Source: CAZZEX01 sp964653285 (GTDB lineage: Bacteria > Chloroflexota > Anaerolineae > B4-G1). From it: a DNA stretch of 11,577 bases. The stretch covers positions 1 through 11,577 of the forward strand of contig CAZZEX010000132.1 in NCBI GenBank assembly GCA_964653285.1, read 5' to 3'. Below, piece by piece: positions 1 to 6,381 of the stretch; the first letter of the stretch is position 1, and each line of letters opens with the position of its first letter. The notes under the pieces were generated by a model. The model made no database searches. It had not been told where the DNA came from and saw nothing but the letters and a program-made list of their open reading frames with translations. The position numbers were made by a program, and so were the translations under genes.

Positions 1-12
1 CCCCACCCCCGA

Positions 13-38
13 CCCCTCCCCCAACCTTAGGGGAGGGG
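13..38. repeat. C/G-rich short palindrome
   Basis: The arm cccctcccc at 13-21 pairs with ggggagggg at 30-38 across an 8-nt loop, giving a 9-bp perfect stem. It is followed by a GCC, as are the other C/G-rich palindromes of this window (463-495 and 7201-7241). I read it as one member of a family of small dispersed repeats; the window edge may cut its left flank. Confidence 0.6.
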
Positions 39-44
39 GGGCCG

Positions 45-75
45 CTCCCCCTCTCCCAGCAGTTTTGGGAGAGGG
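45..75. repeat. 31-bp palindromic repeat, left copy flanking DUF559 gene
   Basis: This 31-bp sequence is identical to 463-493. It contains a perfect stem, ccctctccca against tgggagaggg, with a 7-nt loop (gcagttt). The copies are in direct orientation and bracket the DUF559 gene at 98-454, so repeat plus gene plus repeat looks like a cassette. It could also act as a transcription attenuator or terminator, although no U-tract follows. Confidence 0.85.
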
Positions 76-97
76 CGCGGAGAAAGGAGATAGGAAA

Positions 98-454
98 GTG
101 AGAACCCGTCGTATCCGCACATCGGCAGCGGTACAACAGCGAGCCAAGGAATTGCGGCAGCGAATGACACCAGCCGAAAAGGCTCTGTGGCAGCGACTGC
201 GAGCCAAGCAACTCAATGGCCTGAAGTTTCGGCGACAGCATCCCCTGGGGCCGTTCATTGCTGACTTCTGTTGTGCAGCGCATCGGCTGGTTGTCGAAAT
301 TGACGGCGGCATCCACGGAGCACAGGCGGAGCGTGACCAGGCGCGCACAGAGCAATTTGAAACGTATGGCTATCGCGTGATCCGGTTCAGCAATGAGCAA
401 GTGGAACAGGATATCGAAACAGTACTGGTGGAGATCACGGCGGCCTGTGGGTAG
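98..454 (+). CDS. DUF559 (VSR/PD-(D/E)XK-like) endonuclease-domain protein
   Basis: A 118-residue protein of the DUF559 family, small single-domain proteins related to very-short-patch-repair endonucleases and the PD-(D/E)XK fold. Visible family marks are TPAEKALWQRLR (24-35), KFRRQHPLGPFIADF (43-57) and VVEIDGGIH (65-73); D56, E67 and D69 are the likely metal-binding acidic residues. The C-terminal GYRVIRFSNEQV (91-102) is the usual last strand and helix. GTG at 98 is preferred over an upstream TTG at 65 because aaggag lies at 84-89 with 8-nt spacing, whereas the TTG sits inside the palindrome. Identical palindromes lie 22 bp upstream and 8 bp downstream. The substrate is unknown; a role in repair or in moving the cassette is possible but unproven. 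Family call is firm, function is not. Confidence 0.85.
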   Translation: MRTRRIRTSAAVQQRAKELRQRMTPAEKALWQRLRAKQLNGLKFRRQHPLGPFIADFCCAAHRLVVEIDGGIHGAQAERDQARTEQFETYGYRVIRFSNEQVEQDIETVLVEITAACG

Positions 455-462
455 ACACTCTT

Positions 463-495
463 CTCCCCCTCTCCCAGCAGTTTTGGGAGAGGGGG
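463..495. repeat. 31-bp palindromic repeat, right copy
   Basis: Positions 463-493 are identical to 45-75. Here the stem extends to 12 bp (465-476 with 484-495, loop gcagttt). It continues into gccggggggtgaggg, a tail typical of this sort of genome-wide repeat. It starts 8 bp after the DUF559 stop and ends 16 bp before the ribosome binding site of the ABC gene, so it forms part of the exporter's untranslated leader. Confidence 0.85.
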
Positions 496-511
496 CCGGG
501 GGGTGAGGGCC

Positions 512-518
512 AGGAGGT
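512..518 (+). promoter_or_regulatory. Ribosome binding site fixing a TTG start
   Basis: The sequence aggaggt, a near-perfect Shine-Dalgarno, lies 6 nt before the TTG at 525. It decides the start of the ABC gene, because there is no in-frame ATG nearby and the protein reads as full length from this codon. Confidence 0.8.
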
Positions 519-524
519 AGGGCT

Positions 525-2336
525 TTGGCCTTTATTCTGAGCGGCCTCGACACCGAATCCTACGACCGGGAATACGGCGACGTCGAACTCGTGCGCCGCA
601 TCCTGGGCTACTTCCGCCCGCAACTGCGGGCCATGCTCGTCGTCGCTCTGATGATCACGTTGGGCTCGCTGCTTGACACCGGCGTGCCGGTACTCATCTC
701 GCGGGGCCTGGACCGGCTGCTGGTGAACCCGACCACACACCTGCTGATCTTGCTGGTAGGTGGTATCCTGGGGCTGCGATTGTTCTCGTGGCTGTTCAAC
801 TTTGTCCGCCAGACCTTCTCCGCCCGCGCCATCGGCGACGTGGTGCTGCAACTGCGTGAGGACGTCTTCAGCGCCGTCGTCCGGCGTGACCTCTCCTTCT
901 TCGACGAACACCCCACCGGCAAGATCGTCAGCCGCGTCACCTCCGACACACGGGATTTCGCCACCGTCGTGGACCTGACGATGAACCTGTTGAGCCACGT
1001 GCTGGTCGTGCTCATCATGGCGGTCGTCCTGCTCACCATCCAGCCGGGGTTGACGCTCCTGATGCTGGCGATGAGTCCCCTCGTCGTCGTGCTGGCGCTG
1101 AGTTTCCGGCGCTTCGCCCGCCGGGTCACGCAGAAAGCCCGCCGCATCCTGGCCCAGATCAACGCCAACATCCAGGAATCGGTCAGCGGCATCGCGGTCG
1201 CCAAGTCCTTCCGCCAGGAAACGACGATGTACGACGAGTTCGCCGCGCTGAACCGGCAGACCTACAAGGTCAACCTGGTGCGCGGGCTGACGTTCGTATC
1301 CATCTTCCCCGTCCTGGGGGGCACCTTCGGCATTGCGCTGGCGGTCGTCCTCTACTTTGGCGGGCGCAACGCATTGCGAGGGGCTATCTCGCCGGGCGAG
1401 TGGTTTCTCTTCATCCAGGCGATGGGAACTTTTTGGTTCCCGATGATCAACATCGCCTCCTTCTGGAGCCAGTTCCAGGACGGCCTCTCAGCCGCCGAGC
1501 GAGTCTTTGCGCTGATGGACGCCAGGTCCAGGGTTGTTCAGACAGCGAGCCGGCCGGTGCCGGAGTTGAAGGGCCGGGTTGGGTTCAGCCACGTGACCTT
1601 CTCCTACACTGGCGACGAGGTGGTGCTGCCCGACCTCTCGCTGACCGTCGAGCCGGGGCAAACGATCGCGCTGGTGGGCCACACCGGTGCGGGCAAGACC
1701 AGCGTGGCGCGGCTTCTGGTACGCTTCTACGAGTTCCAGTCCGGGCAGATCCTGGTGGATGGGCAGGACATTCGCACCTTCGACCTGGCCCAGTATCGGC
1801 GACAGTTGGGGATCGTGCCCCAGGTGCCCTTTCTCTTCTCCGGCACGGTGGGCGACAACGTCCGCTACGGTAAGCCCGGGGCCAACGACGCCGAGGTCGA
1901 GGAGGCGGCCCGCCAGGTGGGCGGCGGTGACTGGCTGGAGGACCTGCCCGACGGCCTGCAGACCGATGTGGGGGAGCGGGGGGCGCGGCTTTCGATGGGT
2001 CAGCGGCAACTGGTCGCGCTGGCGCGGGTGCTCCTGCAGGACCCTGCTATCTTCATCCTCGACGAGGCCACCGCCAGCGTGGACCCTTTCACCGAGGCGC
2101 AGATCCAGGAGGGACTGGAGACAGTGATGCGGGGCCGCACCTCCATCGTCATCGCCCACCGCCTTTCCACCGTCCGGCACGCCGACCGCATCATCGTCAT
2201 TCGGGATGGGCGCATCATTGAGGAGGGAGACCACGAGGGGCTGCTGGCGCAGGGTGGGCACTACGCTGAGTTGTACAACACCTATTTCCGGCACCAGGCG
2301 TTGGAGTACATTGAGCGGGAATCACTGAGGCACTGA
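525..2336 (+). CDS. ABC exporter half-transporter (MsbA/multidrug type, fused membrane and ATPase domains)
   Basis: A 603-residue exporter half-transporter that would work as a dimer in the cytoplasmic membrane, using ATP to export a lipid, drug or peptide; the substrate cannot be read. The membrane domain spans about residues 30-320, with six hydrophobic segments near 37-57, 71-91, 150-170, 172-194, 255-280 and 290-315. The ATPase domain follows: A-loop Y361, Walker A GHTGAGKTS 385-393 (K391), Q433, signature LSMGQ 489-493 (one change from LSGGQ), Walker B AIFILDEA 508-515 with catalytic E514, and switch H545. All catalytic residues are present, so it should be active. TTG start with a strong Shine-Dalgarno. 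Such half-transporters often come in pairs, but no partner lies in the window. Its last residues (ESLRH) are encoded by a repeat copy that begins at 2318. Confidence 0.95.
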   Translation: MAFILSGLDTESYDREYGDVELVRRILGYFRPQLRAMLVVALMITLGSLLDTGVPVLISRGLDRLLVNPTTHLLILLVGGILGLRLFSWLFNFVRQTFSARAIGDVVLQLREDVFSAVVRRDLSFFDEHPTGKIVSRVTSDTRDFATVVDLTMNLLSHVLVVLIMAVVLLTIQPGLTLLMLAMSPLVVVLALSFRRFARRVTQKARRILAQINANIQESVSGIAVAKSFRQETTMYDEFAALNRQTYKVNLVRGLTFVSIFPVLGGTFGIALAVVLYFGGRNALRGAISPGEWFLFIQAMGTFWFPMINIASFWSQFQDGLSAAERVFALMDARSRVVQTASRPVPELKGRVGFSHVTFSYTGDEVVLPDLSLTVEPGQTIALVGHTGAGKTSVARLLVRFYEFQSGQILVDGQDIRTFDLAQYRRQLGIVPQVPFLFSGTVGDNVRYGKPGANDAEVEEAARQVGGGDWLEDLPDGLQTDVGERGARLSMGQRQLVALARVLLQDPAIFILDEATASVDPFTEAQIQEGLETVMRGRTSIVIAHRLSTVRHADRIIVIRDGRIIEEGDHEGLLAQGGHYAELYNTYFRHQALEYIERESLRH

Positions 2337-2397
2337 ACAGGAGTGAAGACACTGAGGGGTGATCAGTGCAGTCAGTGACCTCAGTGCTTCAGTGGTT
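2318..2397. repeat. CACTG-type inverted repeat pair, first
   Basis: The arm ggaatcactgaggcactg at 2318-2335 is followed by an inverted relative, cagtgcttcagtggtt at 2382-2397 (14 of 16 positions complementary to the first arm). The first arm overlaps the last codons and stop of the ABC gene. Further cactga/tcagtg hexamers fill the space between the arms. The transcript could fold into a long hairpin and may end the ABC transcript. Confidence 0.65.
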
Positions 2398-2407
2398 CTA
2401 CGGCTTT

Positions 2408-2464
2408 GGAATCACTGAGGCACTGCATCAGTGCCGTCAATGTTTTTCAGTGGCCCAGTGATTC
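2408..2464. repeat. CACTG-type inverted repeat pair, second
   Basis: The sequence at 2408-2425 repeats 2318-2335 exactly (18 bp, spacing 90). It pairs with cagtggcccagtgattc at 2448-2464 (15 of 17 complementary), giving a strong hairpin. Arms therefore alternate plus, minus, plus, minus across 2318-2464. The last arm abuts the stop codon of the gene remnant on the minus strand. Confidence 0.65.
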
Positions 2465-2636
2465 AAACCTCCGCCACGCGCGCCGCCGTCTCCGGCTCCA
2501 GTGGCACGGTGACCTGCAAGGACGCCAACCAGTCGGCCCGCTTGACCAGGCCGTAGCCTTGACGTCCTGCCTCCAACTGTGATACAATGTAGGTAACTAC
2601 CCAGACCCCCTGCCGAACCCGAGATCGGACGCAGAT
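2463..2636 (-). pseudogene. Gene remnant, possibly the C-terminal part of a PIN-domain (VapC-like) protein
   Basis: On the minus strand one frame stays open from about 2636 to a TGA at 2463-2465. It reads like genuine protein: RQGVWVVTYIVSQLEAGRQG, then YGLVKRADWLASLQVTVPL, then EPETAARVAEV. No start codon with a ribosome binding site is visible, and the 5' end runs into the 70-bp repeat at 2627-2696, while the 3' end stops at a CACTG repeat arm. The pattern of a strand with S-x-L-E-x-G, a helical stretch and a strand before ETAARVAEV weakly recalls PIN-domain toxins, whose middle often reads S-x-x-x-x-E-L-x-x-G. I treat it as a broken remnant framed by repeats. The family guess is tentative; coding character by eye is moderate. 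Confidence 0.4.
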
Positions 2637-2696
2637 TCACGCAGATTTTCGCAGATAAAATTAAAGATCAGCGTGGATCAGCGTTAATCTGCGTCC
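2627..2696. repeat. 70-bp element with 11-bp perfect inverted ends
   Basis: ggacgcagatt at 2627-2637 is the exact reverse complement of aatctgcgtcc at 2686-2696. Between the ends lie tandem-like copies of cgcagat (2640s and 2650s) and the pair gatcagcgtggatcagcg. The A+T-rich core contrasts with its surroundings. It truncates the minus-strand remnant and lies 100 bp upstream of the kinase gene. No clear target duplication was found. Confidence 0.65.
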
Positions 2697-2795
2697 TAAA
2701 GGATACGTTCCAACCGTTCTGCCTGGGGACGGCTGTAGTTACCAATGTGGCAGAGATGGAGCAACGGTGACACAAGACAGGGCAGGAGGCACGAC

Positions 2796-4136
2796 ATGGC
2801 GAAGATTACGCACGTGGTCAAGCGAACAGGTGCTATCGTACCCTTCAATGAGGAACGCATCACCAACGCCATCTATCGGGCAGCGGTGGCGGTGGGCGGG
2901 CGCGACCGCTCCATCGCGGAGGGGTTGGCCGACCAGGTCGTGGCTATGCTGGAGGAGACCACGCCGCCCGGTCACACTCCCACCATCGAGGAAATCCAAG
3001 ACATCGTCGAGAAGGTGCTGATTGAAAGTGGCCACGCCAAAACGGCCAAGACCTACATTCTCTATCGCGACGAGCGTGCCCGCCAGCGACAGGAGCGGGC
3101 CAAGCGCTCGGCCCGTCCCTCCGAGAATATCCCCTGGCACAAGACCTGGGAAGTTCTGGACTGGGCTGTTGACCACGATCTCCACACCGTCGAACGGTTG
3201 AACGCGCGCATCGCCGGCGGAGAGTTCCCTGAGATCGTGCGGGAGACCGACCGGGCCTATAACGAGGACATCACCACCGCGTCGGAGATCATCAAGGAGC
3301 GCCGTGATCGCGTGAAGATCGTCATCGTTGCCGGGCCCTCCTCCTCCGGCAAGACGACCACAACCACCAAACTCAGCCACCTGCTGAAGAAGATGGGCCT
3401 CAGCCTGATCCCGCTCACCGTGGACAATTACTTCTTCGACCTGGAACTCCACCCCAAAGATGAGTTCGGCGATTACGACTTCGAGACGCCACAGGCCCTC
3501 GACCTGGAACTCATCAACGAGCATCTGGTGCGTCTGATCGCCGGGGAGGAGGTACGGATTCCGTTCTACGACTTCAAGACTGGCGAGCGACACGACGATC
3601 ACACCCCCATGTGGATCGGGCCGAACGACGTCATCCTCATTGACAGCCTGCATGGTCTGTACGCTGACATGACCCGCTCCATTGACGACGAACGGAAGTT
3701 CAAACTGTACATCGAGCCGTTGCTGCAGATGAAAGGGCCGGATGGAAAGTTCGTGCGCTGGACGGACCTGCGGTTGATGCGCCGTATGGTACGCGATGCC
3801 ACTCACCGCGCCTACGATCCCCAGCAGACATTGGAACACTGGCACTACGTCCGCAGTAGCGAACTTCGCCACATTATCCCCTACGTCAACACGACCGACT
3901 ACATCGTCAACAGCGGCCTGCCGTATGAACTCCCCATCATGCAGGCCAGGCTGTTCGGCTACTTCGAGAGGTGGGTGAAACAGTACAGAGACGACCCGCT
4001 GCGTGAGGATGCCTTCACGCGCGCCGAGCGCGTGTATCATCTCCTGAAGTCCGTCACCCCGGTCGAGGACGATTCGGCCATCCCGCCCGATTCGCTCCTG
4101 CGGGAGTTCATCGGCGGCAGTTGCTACGAGTACTAA
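2796..4136 (+). CDS. ATP-cone domain fused to uridine-kinase-like P-loop kinase
   Basis: A 446-residue fusion. Residues 3-92 are an ATP-cone (VVKRTGAIVPFNEERI at 7-22), the nucleotide-sensing domain of ribonucleotide reductase and NrdR. Residues 110-175 are a linker. From 176 follows a kinase of the uridine kinase/phosphoribulokinase family: Walker A GPSSSGKTT 180-188 (K186), DNY 210-212 where uridine kinases carry the catalytic Asp, and PFYDFKTGER. The usual EGIHGLN is replaced by DSLHGLY (283-289). It ends in EFIGGSCYEY. The expected reaction is phosphoryl transfer to a nucleoside or similar small hydroxyl compound in the cytoplasm, with the cone adjusting activity to ATP/dATP; the substrate is unproven. 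ATG at 2796 is chosen over an in-frame ATG at 2745 because aggagg lies at 2784-2789 with 6-nt spacing. An alternative is 2-phosphoglycerate kinase, which in archaea also carries an ATP-cone, but the kinase core looks like uridine kinase. Confidence 0.85.
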   Translation: MAKITHVVKRTGAIVPFNEERITNAIYRAAVAVGGRDRSIAEGLADQVVAMLEETTPPGHTPTIEEIQDIVEKVLIESGHAKTAKTYILYRDERARQRQERAKRSARPSENIPWHKTWEVLDWAVDHDLHTVERLNARIAGGEFPEIVRETDRAYNEDITTASEIIKERRDRVKIVIVAGPSSSGKTTTTTKLSHLLKKMGLSLIPLTVDNYFFDLELHPKDEFGDYDFETPQALDLELINEHLVRLIAGEEVRIPFYDFKTGERHDDHTPMWIGPNDVILIDSLHGLYADMTRSIDDERKFKLYIEPLLQMKGPDGKFVRWTDLRLMRRMVRDATHRAYDPQQTLEHWHYVRSSELRHIIPYVNTTDYIVNSGLPYELPIMQARLFGYFERWVKQYRDDPLREDAFTRAERVYHLLKSVTPVEDDSAIPPDSLLREFIGGSCYEY

Positions 4137-4162
4137 CTGAAGGCGTTCCACATTGTCTACCT

Positions 4163-6376
4163 ATGTCGAGTAACCTGACGCTGGTTCTCATCATCGGGGC
4201 GATTCTCCTTAGCTTCGTGCTGGACGTCCTGATCATCTACAGTTGGCGAAGGGCCAACCAACGCCGCGCAGCACAGAAGCTCCCTCCACTGGCGGCGCGA
4301 GACCTGTGGTCCGCCCCCGAATCGTGGCTAGGTCGCCTCTACCCCGTCCTTCTGACCGGGCTGGAAATCAGCGTGTTGGTCTGCTTGAGTATCATCTACT
4401 CGTATCCCCTTCTTGACCTGAGCCCCGACCTCGCGCTGCCCGGCGAGACCGAGGTATTGACCGGCATCGCTATGCCTGTCGTAGAGGCGGTTCATCAGGG
4501 CACAGAATTTCCCCTTTGGAATCCCTACGTCCAACACGGCAAGTCGCTGATCACTGATCCCTTCCTGTTCGTTTTCAATCCCTTCGTCTCGTTCCCGATG
4601 TTCCTCCTCGGCGTGAACAACGGCGCCAAGGTCGCCGCAGTGACAGCGTTTGCACTGGCTGGTATCGGAATGTGGGCCTTGATGAAGGTGCTGGGCACGC
4701 GAGGCCCCGCCCGCTTGTGGTGCGGAGCAACCTATATGTTGGCAGGGGGGATGCCAGCGCATCTGTGGGCTGGCCACTTCCAACTGGCCGTCGGCCTGGC
4801 CTGGGTGCCGTGGTGCTTTGCCGGTATCCTCTATGCGCTGGAGAGACGCACGCGCTGGGGCATCGCTTTGGCGGCAATCTCTCCAGCGATGCTGTTTCTG
4901 ACCGGCAACCTATACATCCCATTGTACGTGCTGATGGGGCTGGTCATCCTCCTCGTCACCTGCGTCTTTCACCAGCGGGACTTCCACGCTCTATGGGAGC
5001 AGACGCAGGTTTTCGTCCTTGCCGGTACATTCGCCCTGGGACTCATCGCCGTACAACTCCTGCCAGAGTGGGCGGCCCGTTCGTACATCCACAAAGGCGT
5101 AGATCCCGGTCTCAGCGGGTCACAGACAGTTTCCCACCTGCTCACAAACTACCTGATCAGCGAGCCGGAATACTACCGCCAGACCAGTCTGGAGAACCTG
5201 CCCTATGTGCAAGAGTATTACAATTATGTGGGCGTGATGCCTTTCGTACTTTTGGCCTTTCTTATCCCGGCAGCGCGCCGCCGCCAGTGCGTCGTCCTGA
5301 CCTTTGCCACCTATTTCGTATTCATGCTGGCCTGGGGAGCCGCCAGATTCTCGTTCCTCCGCCACGTTTTCTCCGCCATCCCGTTCCTGTATCAATTTCG
5401 GTTCCCGGCCCGGGCCCTGCGGATCGGCGCTTTTGCGCTTGTCCTACTGGCCGGCCTGGGGCTGGAAGATGTCTGGTTGCGTTGCCGGGCGCTCTCACTG
5501 CGGCTGGCTTGCCCCTACCTGGAGCGAGCTGGTCGCATGCTCCTGGCCATGGGTGTACTTGTGCTCGTCGGCCACTCTGTCTTGCACCTCTACCAGACCA
5601 ACCGCGCGCTCCTGAGGCTATCCCCACTCCGGCCCGAGATAGATGAGGCCCTGACGTGGTTGGCATCCTATGACCCCTCAGAGTACGCTGTTGCCAACGA
5701 TGTTGACACCCGACGGCAAGCTGGCTCGTATGCCCACTACAGACATCATCTCCGGTCGCTCAACGTAACCCTGGGATGGACGGTGGCCACTGTCGTTGAC
5801 GGCCTGGCTCCTGGCTCAGTCCACGCAGCGCCAAAATACGTCATCGTTCCTGCCGGGACGCCTGTCGAGGCCCGGGGCGACAGCCCGCCCCAACTGGTGA
5901 GGGAAATCCAGCACCTGGAAATCTGGCACATTCCCGAGGCCTTGCCGTTCGCGTTCACTGTCCCCTACCACCGGATACAGGAGAGGCACGCTCCCCTGGG
6001 AACGACCACGGAGGTCACCGAGCAGAGGACGAGCCGTCCCACCCCCAATGAGATTGAAGTCCTCGTCACCAGTGCGGGGCCTGGCGACCTACTCATCGTG
6101 CTGGAGTCCTGGTTCCCAGGCTGGCGTGTGTCGGTGGATCGTCAGCCGTGGCGTTTGCTAAAGGTGGACCGCTTCTTGGGCGTCTACCTGACCTCCGGAG
6201 ATCACAACGTGACCTTCCGTTACGACCCGCTGGCCTTCAGGGCTGGCCTGATGATCTCAGTGGGGACCGTGTGCGCGCTGGTGGCCTACGCTCTTTCCGT
6301 AGACAAGTGGCTCCTGCGCCGTTCCAATAGACTATCTGCCCGATATTCAATCGGCGGCGAAGGGGTGGTGCAATAG
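4163..6376 (+). CDS. YfhO-family polytopic membrane protein (GT-C-like)
   Basis: A 737-residue integral membrane protein of the YfhO type, a family related to GT-C glycosyltransferases that use lipid-linked sugars outside the membrane. A short amphipathic start is followed by hydrophobic segments at about 5-26 and 59-82 and roughly ten more up to residue 480. Family marks are the acidic loop ETEVLTG, LWNPYVQHGKSLITDPF, the repeated aromatic segments and RFPARALRIGAF. The region after residue 500 is extracellular in style and ends in LIVLESWFPGWRVSVD and a last membrane helix, which is the usual YfhO C-terminal domain (SWFPGW motif). ATG 4163 is preferred over TTG 4121, which overlaps the kinase gene; no strong ribosome binding site is seen, only gaagg at 4139-4143, so coupling to the kinase is possible. 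No glycan genes lie nearby. Acceptor and donor are unknown. Confidence 0.8.
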   Translation: MSSNLTLVLIIGAILLSFVLDVLIIYSWRRANQRRAAQKLPPLAARDLWSAPESWLGRLYPVLLTGLEISVLVCLSIIYSYPLLDLSPDLALPGETEVLTGIAMPVVEAVHQGTEFPLWNPYVQHGKSLITDPFLFVFNPFVSFPMFLLGVNNGAKVAAVTAFALAGIGMWALMKVLGTRGPARLWCGATYMLAGGMPAHLWAGHFQLAVGLAWVPWCFAGILYALERRTRWGIALAAISPAMLFLTGNLYIPLYVLMGLVILLVTCVFHQRDFHALWEQTQVFVLAGTFALGLIAVQLLPEWAARSYIHKGVDPGLSGSQTVSHLLTNYLISEPEYYRQTSLENLPYVQEYYNYVGVMPFVLLAFLIPAARRRQCVVLTFATYFVFMLAWGAARFSFLRHVFSAIPFLYQFRFPARALRIGAFALVLLAGLGLEDVWLRCRALSLRLACPYLERAGRMLLAMGVLVLVGHSVLHLYQTNRALLRLSPLRPEIDEALTWLASYDPSEYAVANDVDTRRQAGSYAHYRHHLRSLNVTLGWTVATVVDGLAPGSVHAAPKYVIVPAGTPVEARGDSPPQLVREIQHLEIWHIPEALPFAFTVPYHRIQERHAPLGTTTEVTEQRTSRPTPNEIEVLVTSAGPGDLLIVLESWFPGWRVSVDRQPWRLLKVDRFLGVYLTSGDHNVTFRYDPLAFRAGLMISVGTVCALVAYALSVDKWLLRRSNRLSARYSIGGEGVVQ

Positions 6377-6381
6377 GTAGC

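Noticed and set aside
435..998. Long minus-strand open frame opposite the ABC gene (187 codons) and similar frames at 608-1204 and 1488-2294
   Set aside because: High-G+C shadow frames of a clearly coding exporter gene; no ribosome binding sites or family motifs.
2437..2640. 67-codon minus-strand frame over the remnant region
   Set aside because: Glycine- and arginine-rich out-of-frame reading; the neighbouring frame (ending at 2463) reads more like protein.
2592..2742. Inverted pair ggtaactac (2592-2600) and gtagttacc (2734-2742)
   Set aside because: Nine bases only, with different flanks; likely chance, though it brackets the 70-bp element.
2739..4151. 470-codon minus-strand open frame opposite the kinase gene
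   Set aside because: Mirror of the kinase; the plus strand has Walker A, ATP-cone motif and a good ribosome binding site, the minus frame has none.
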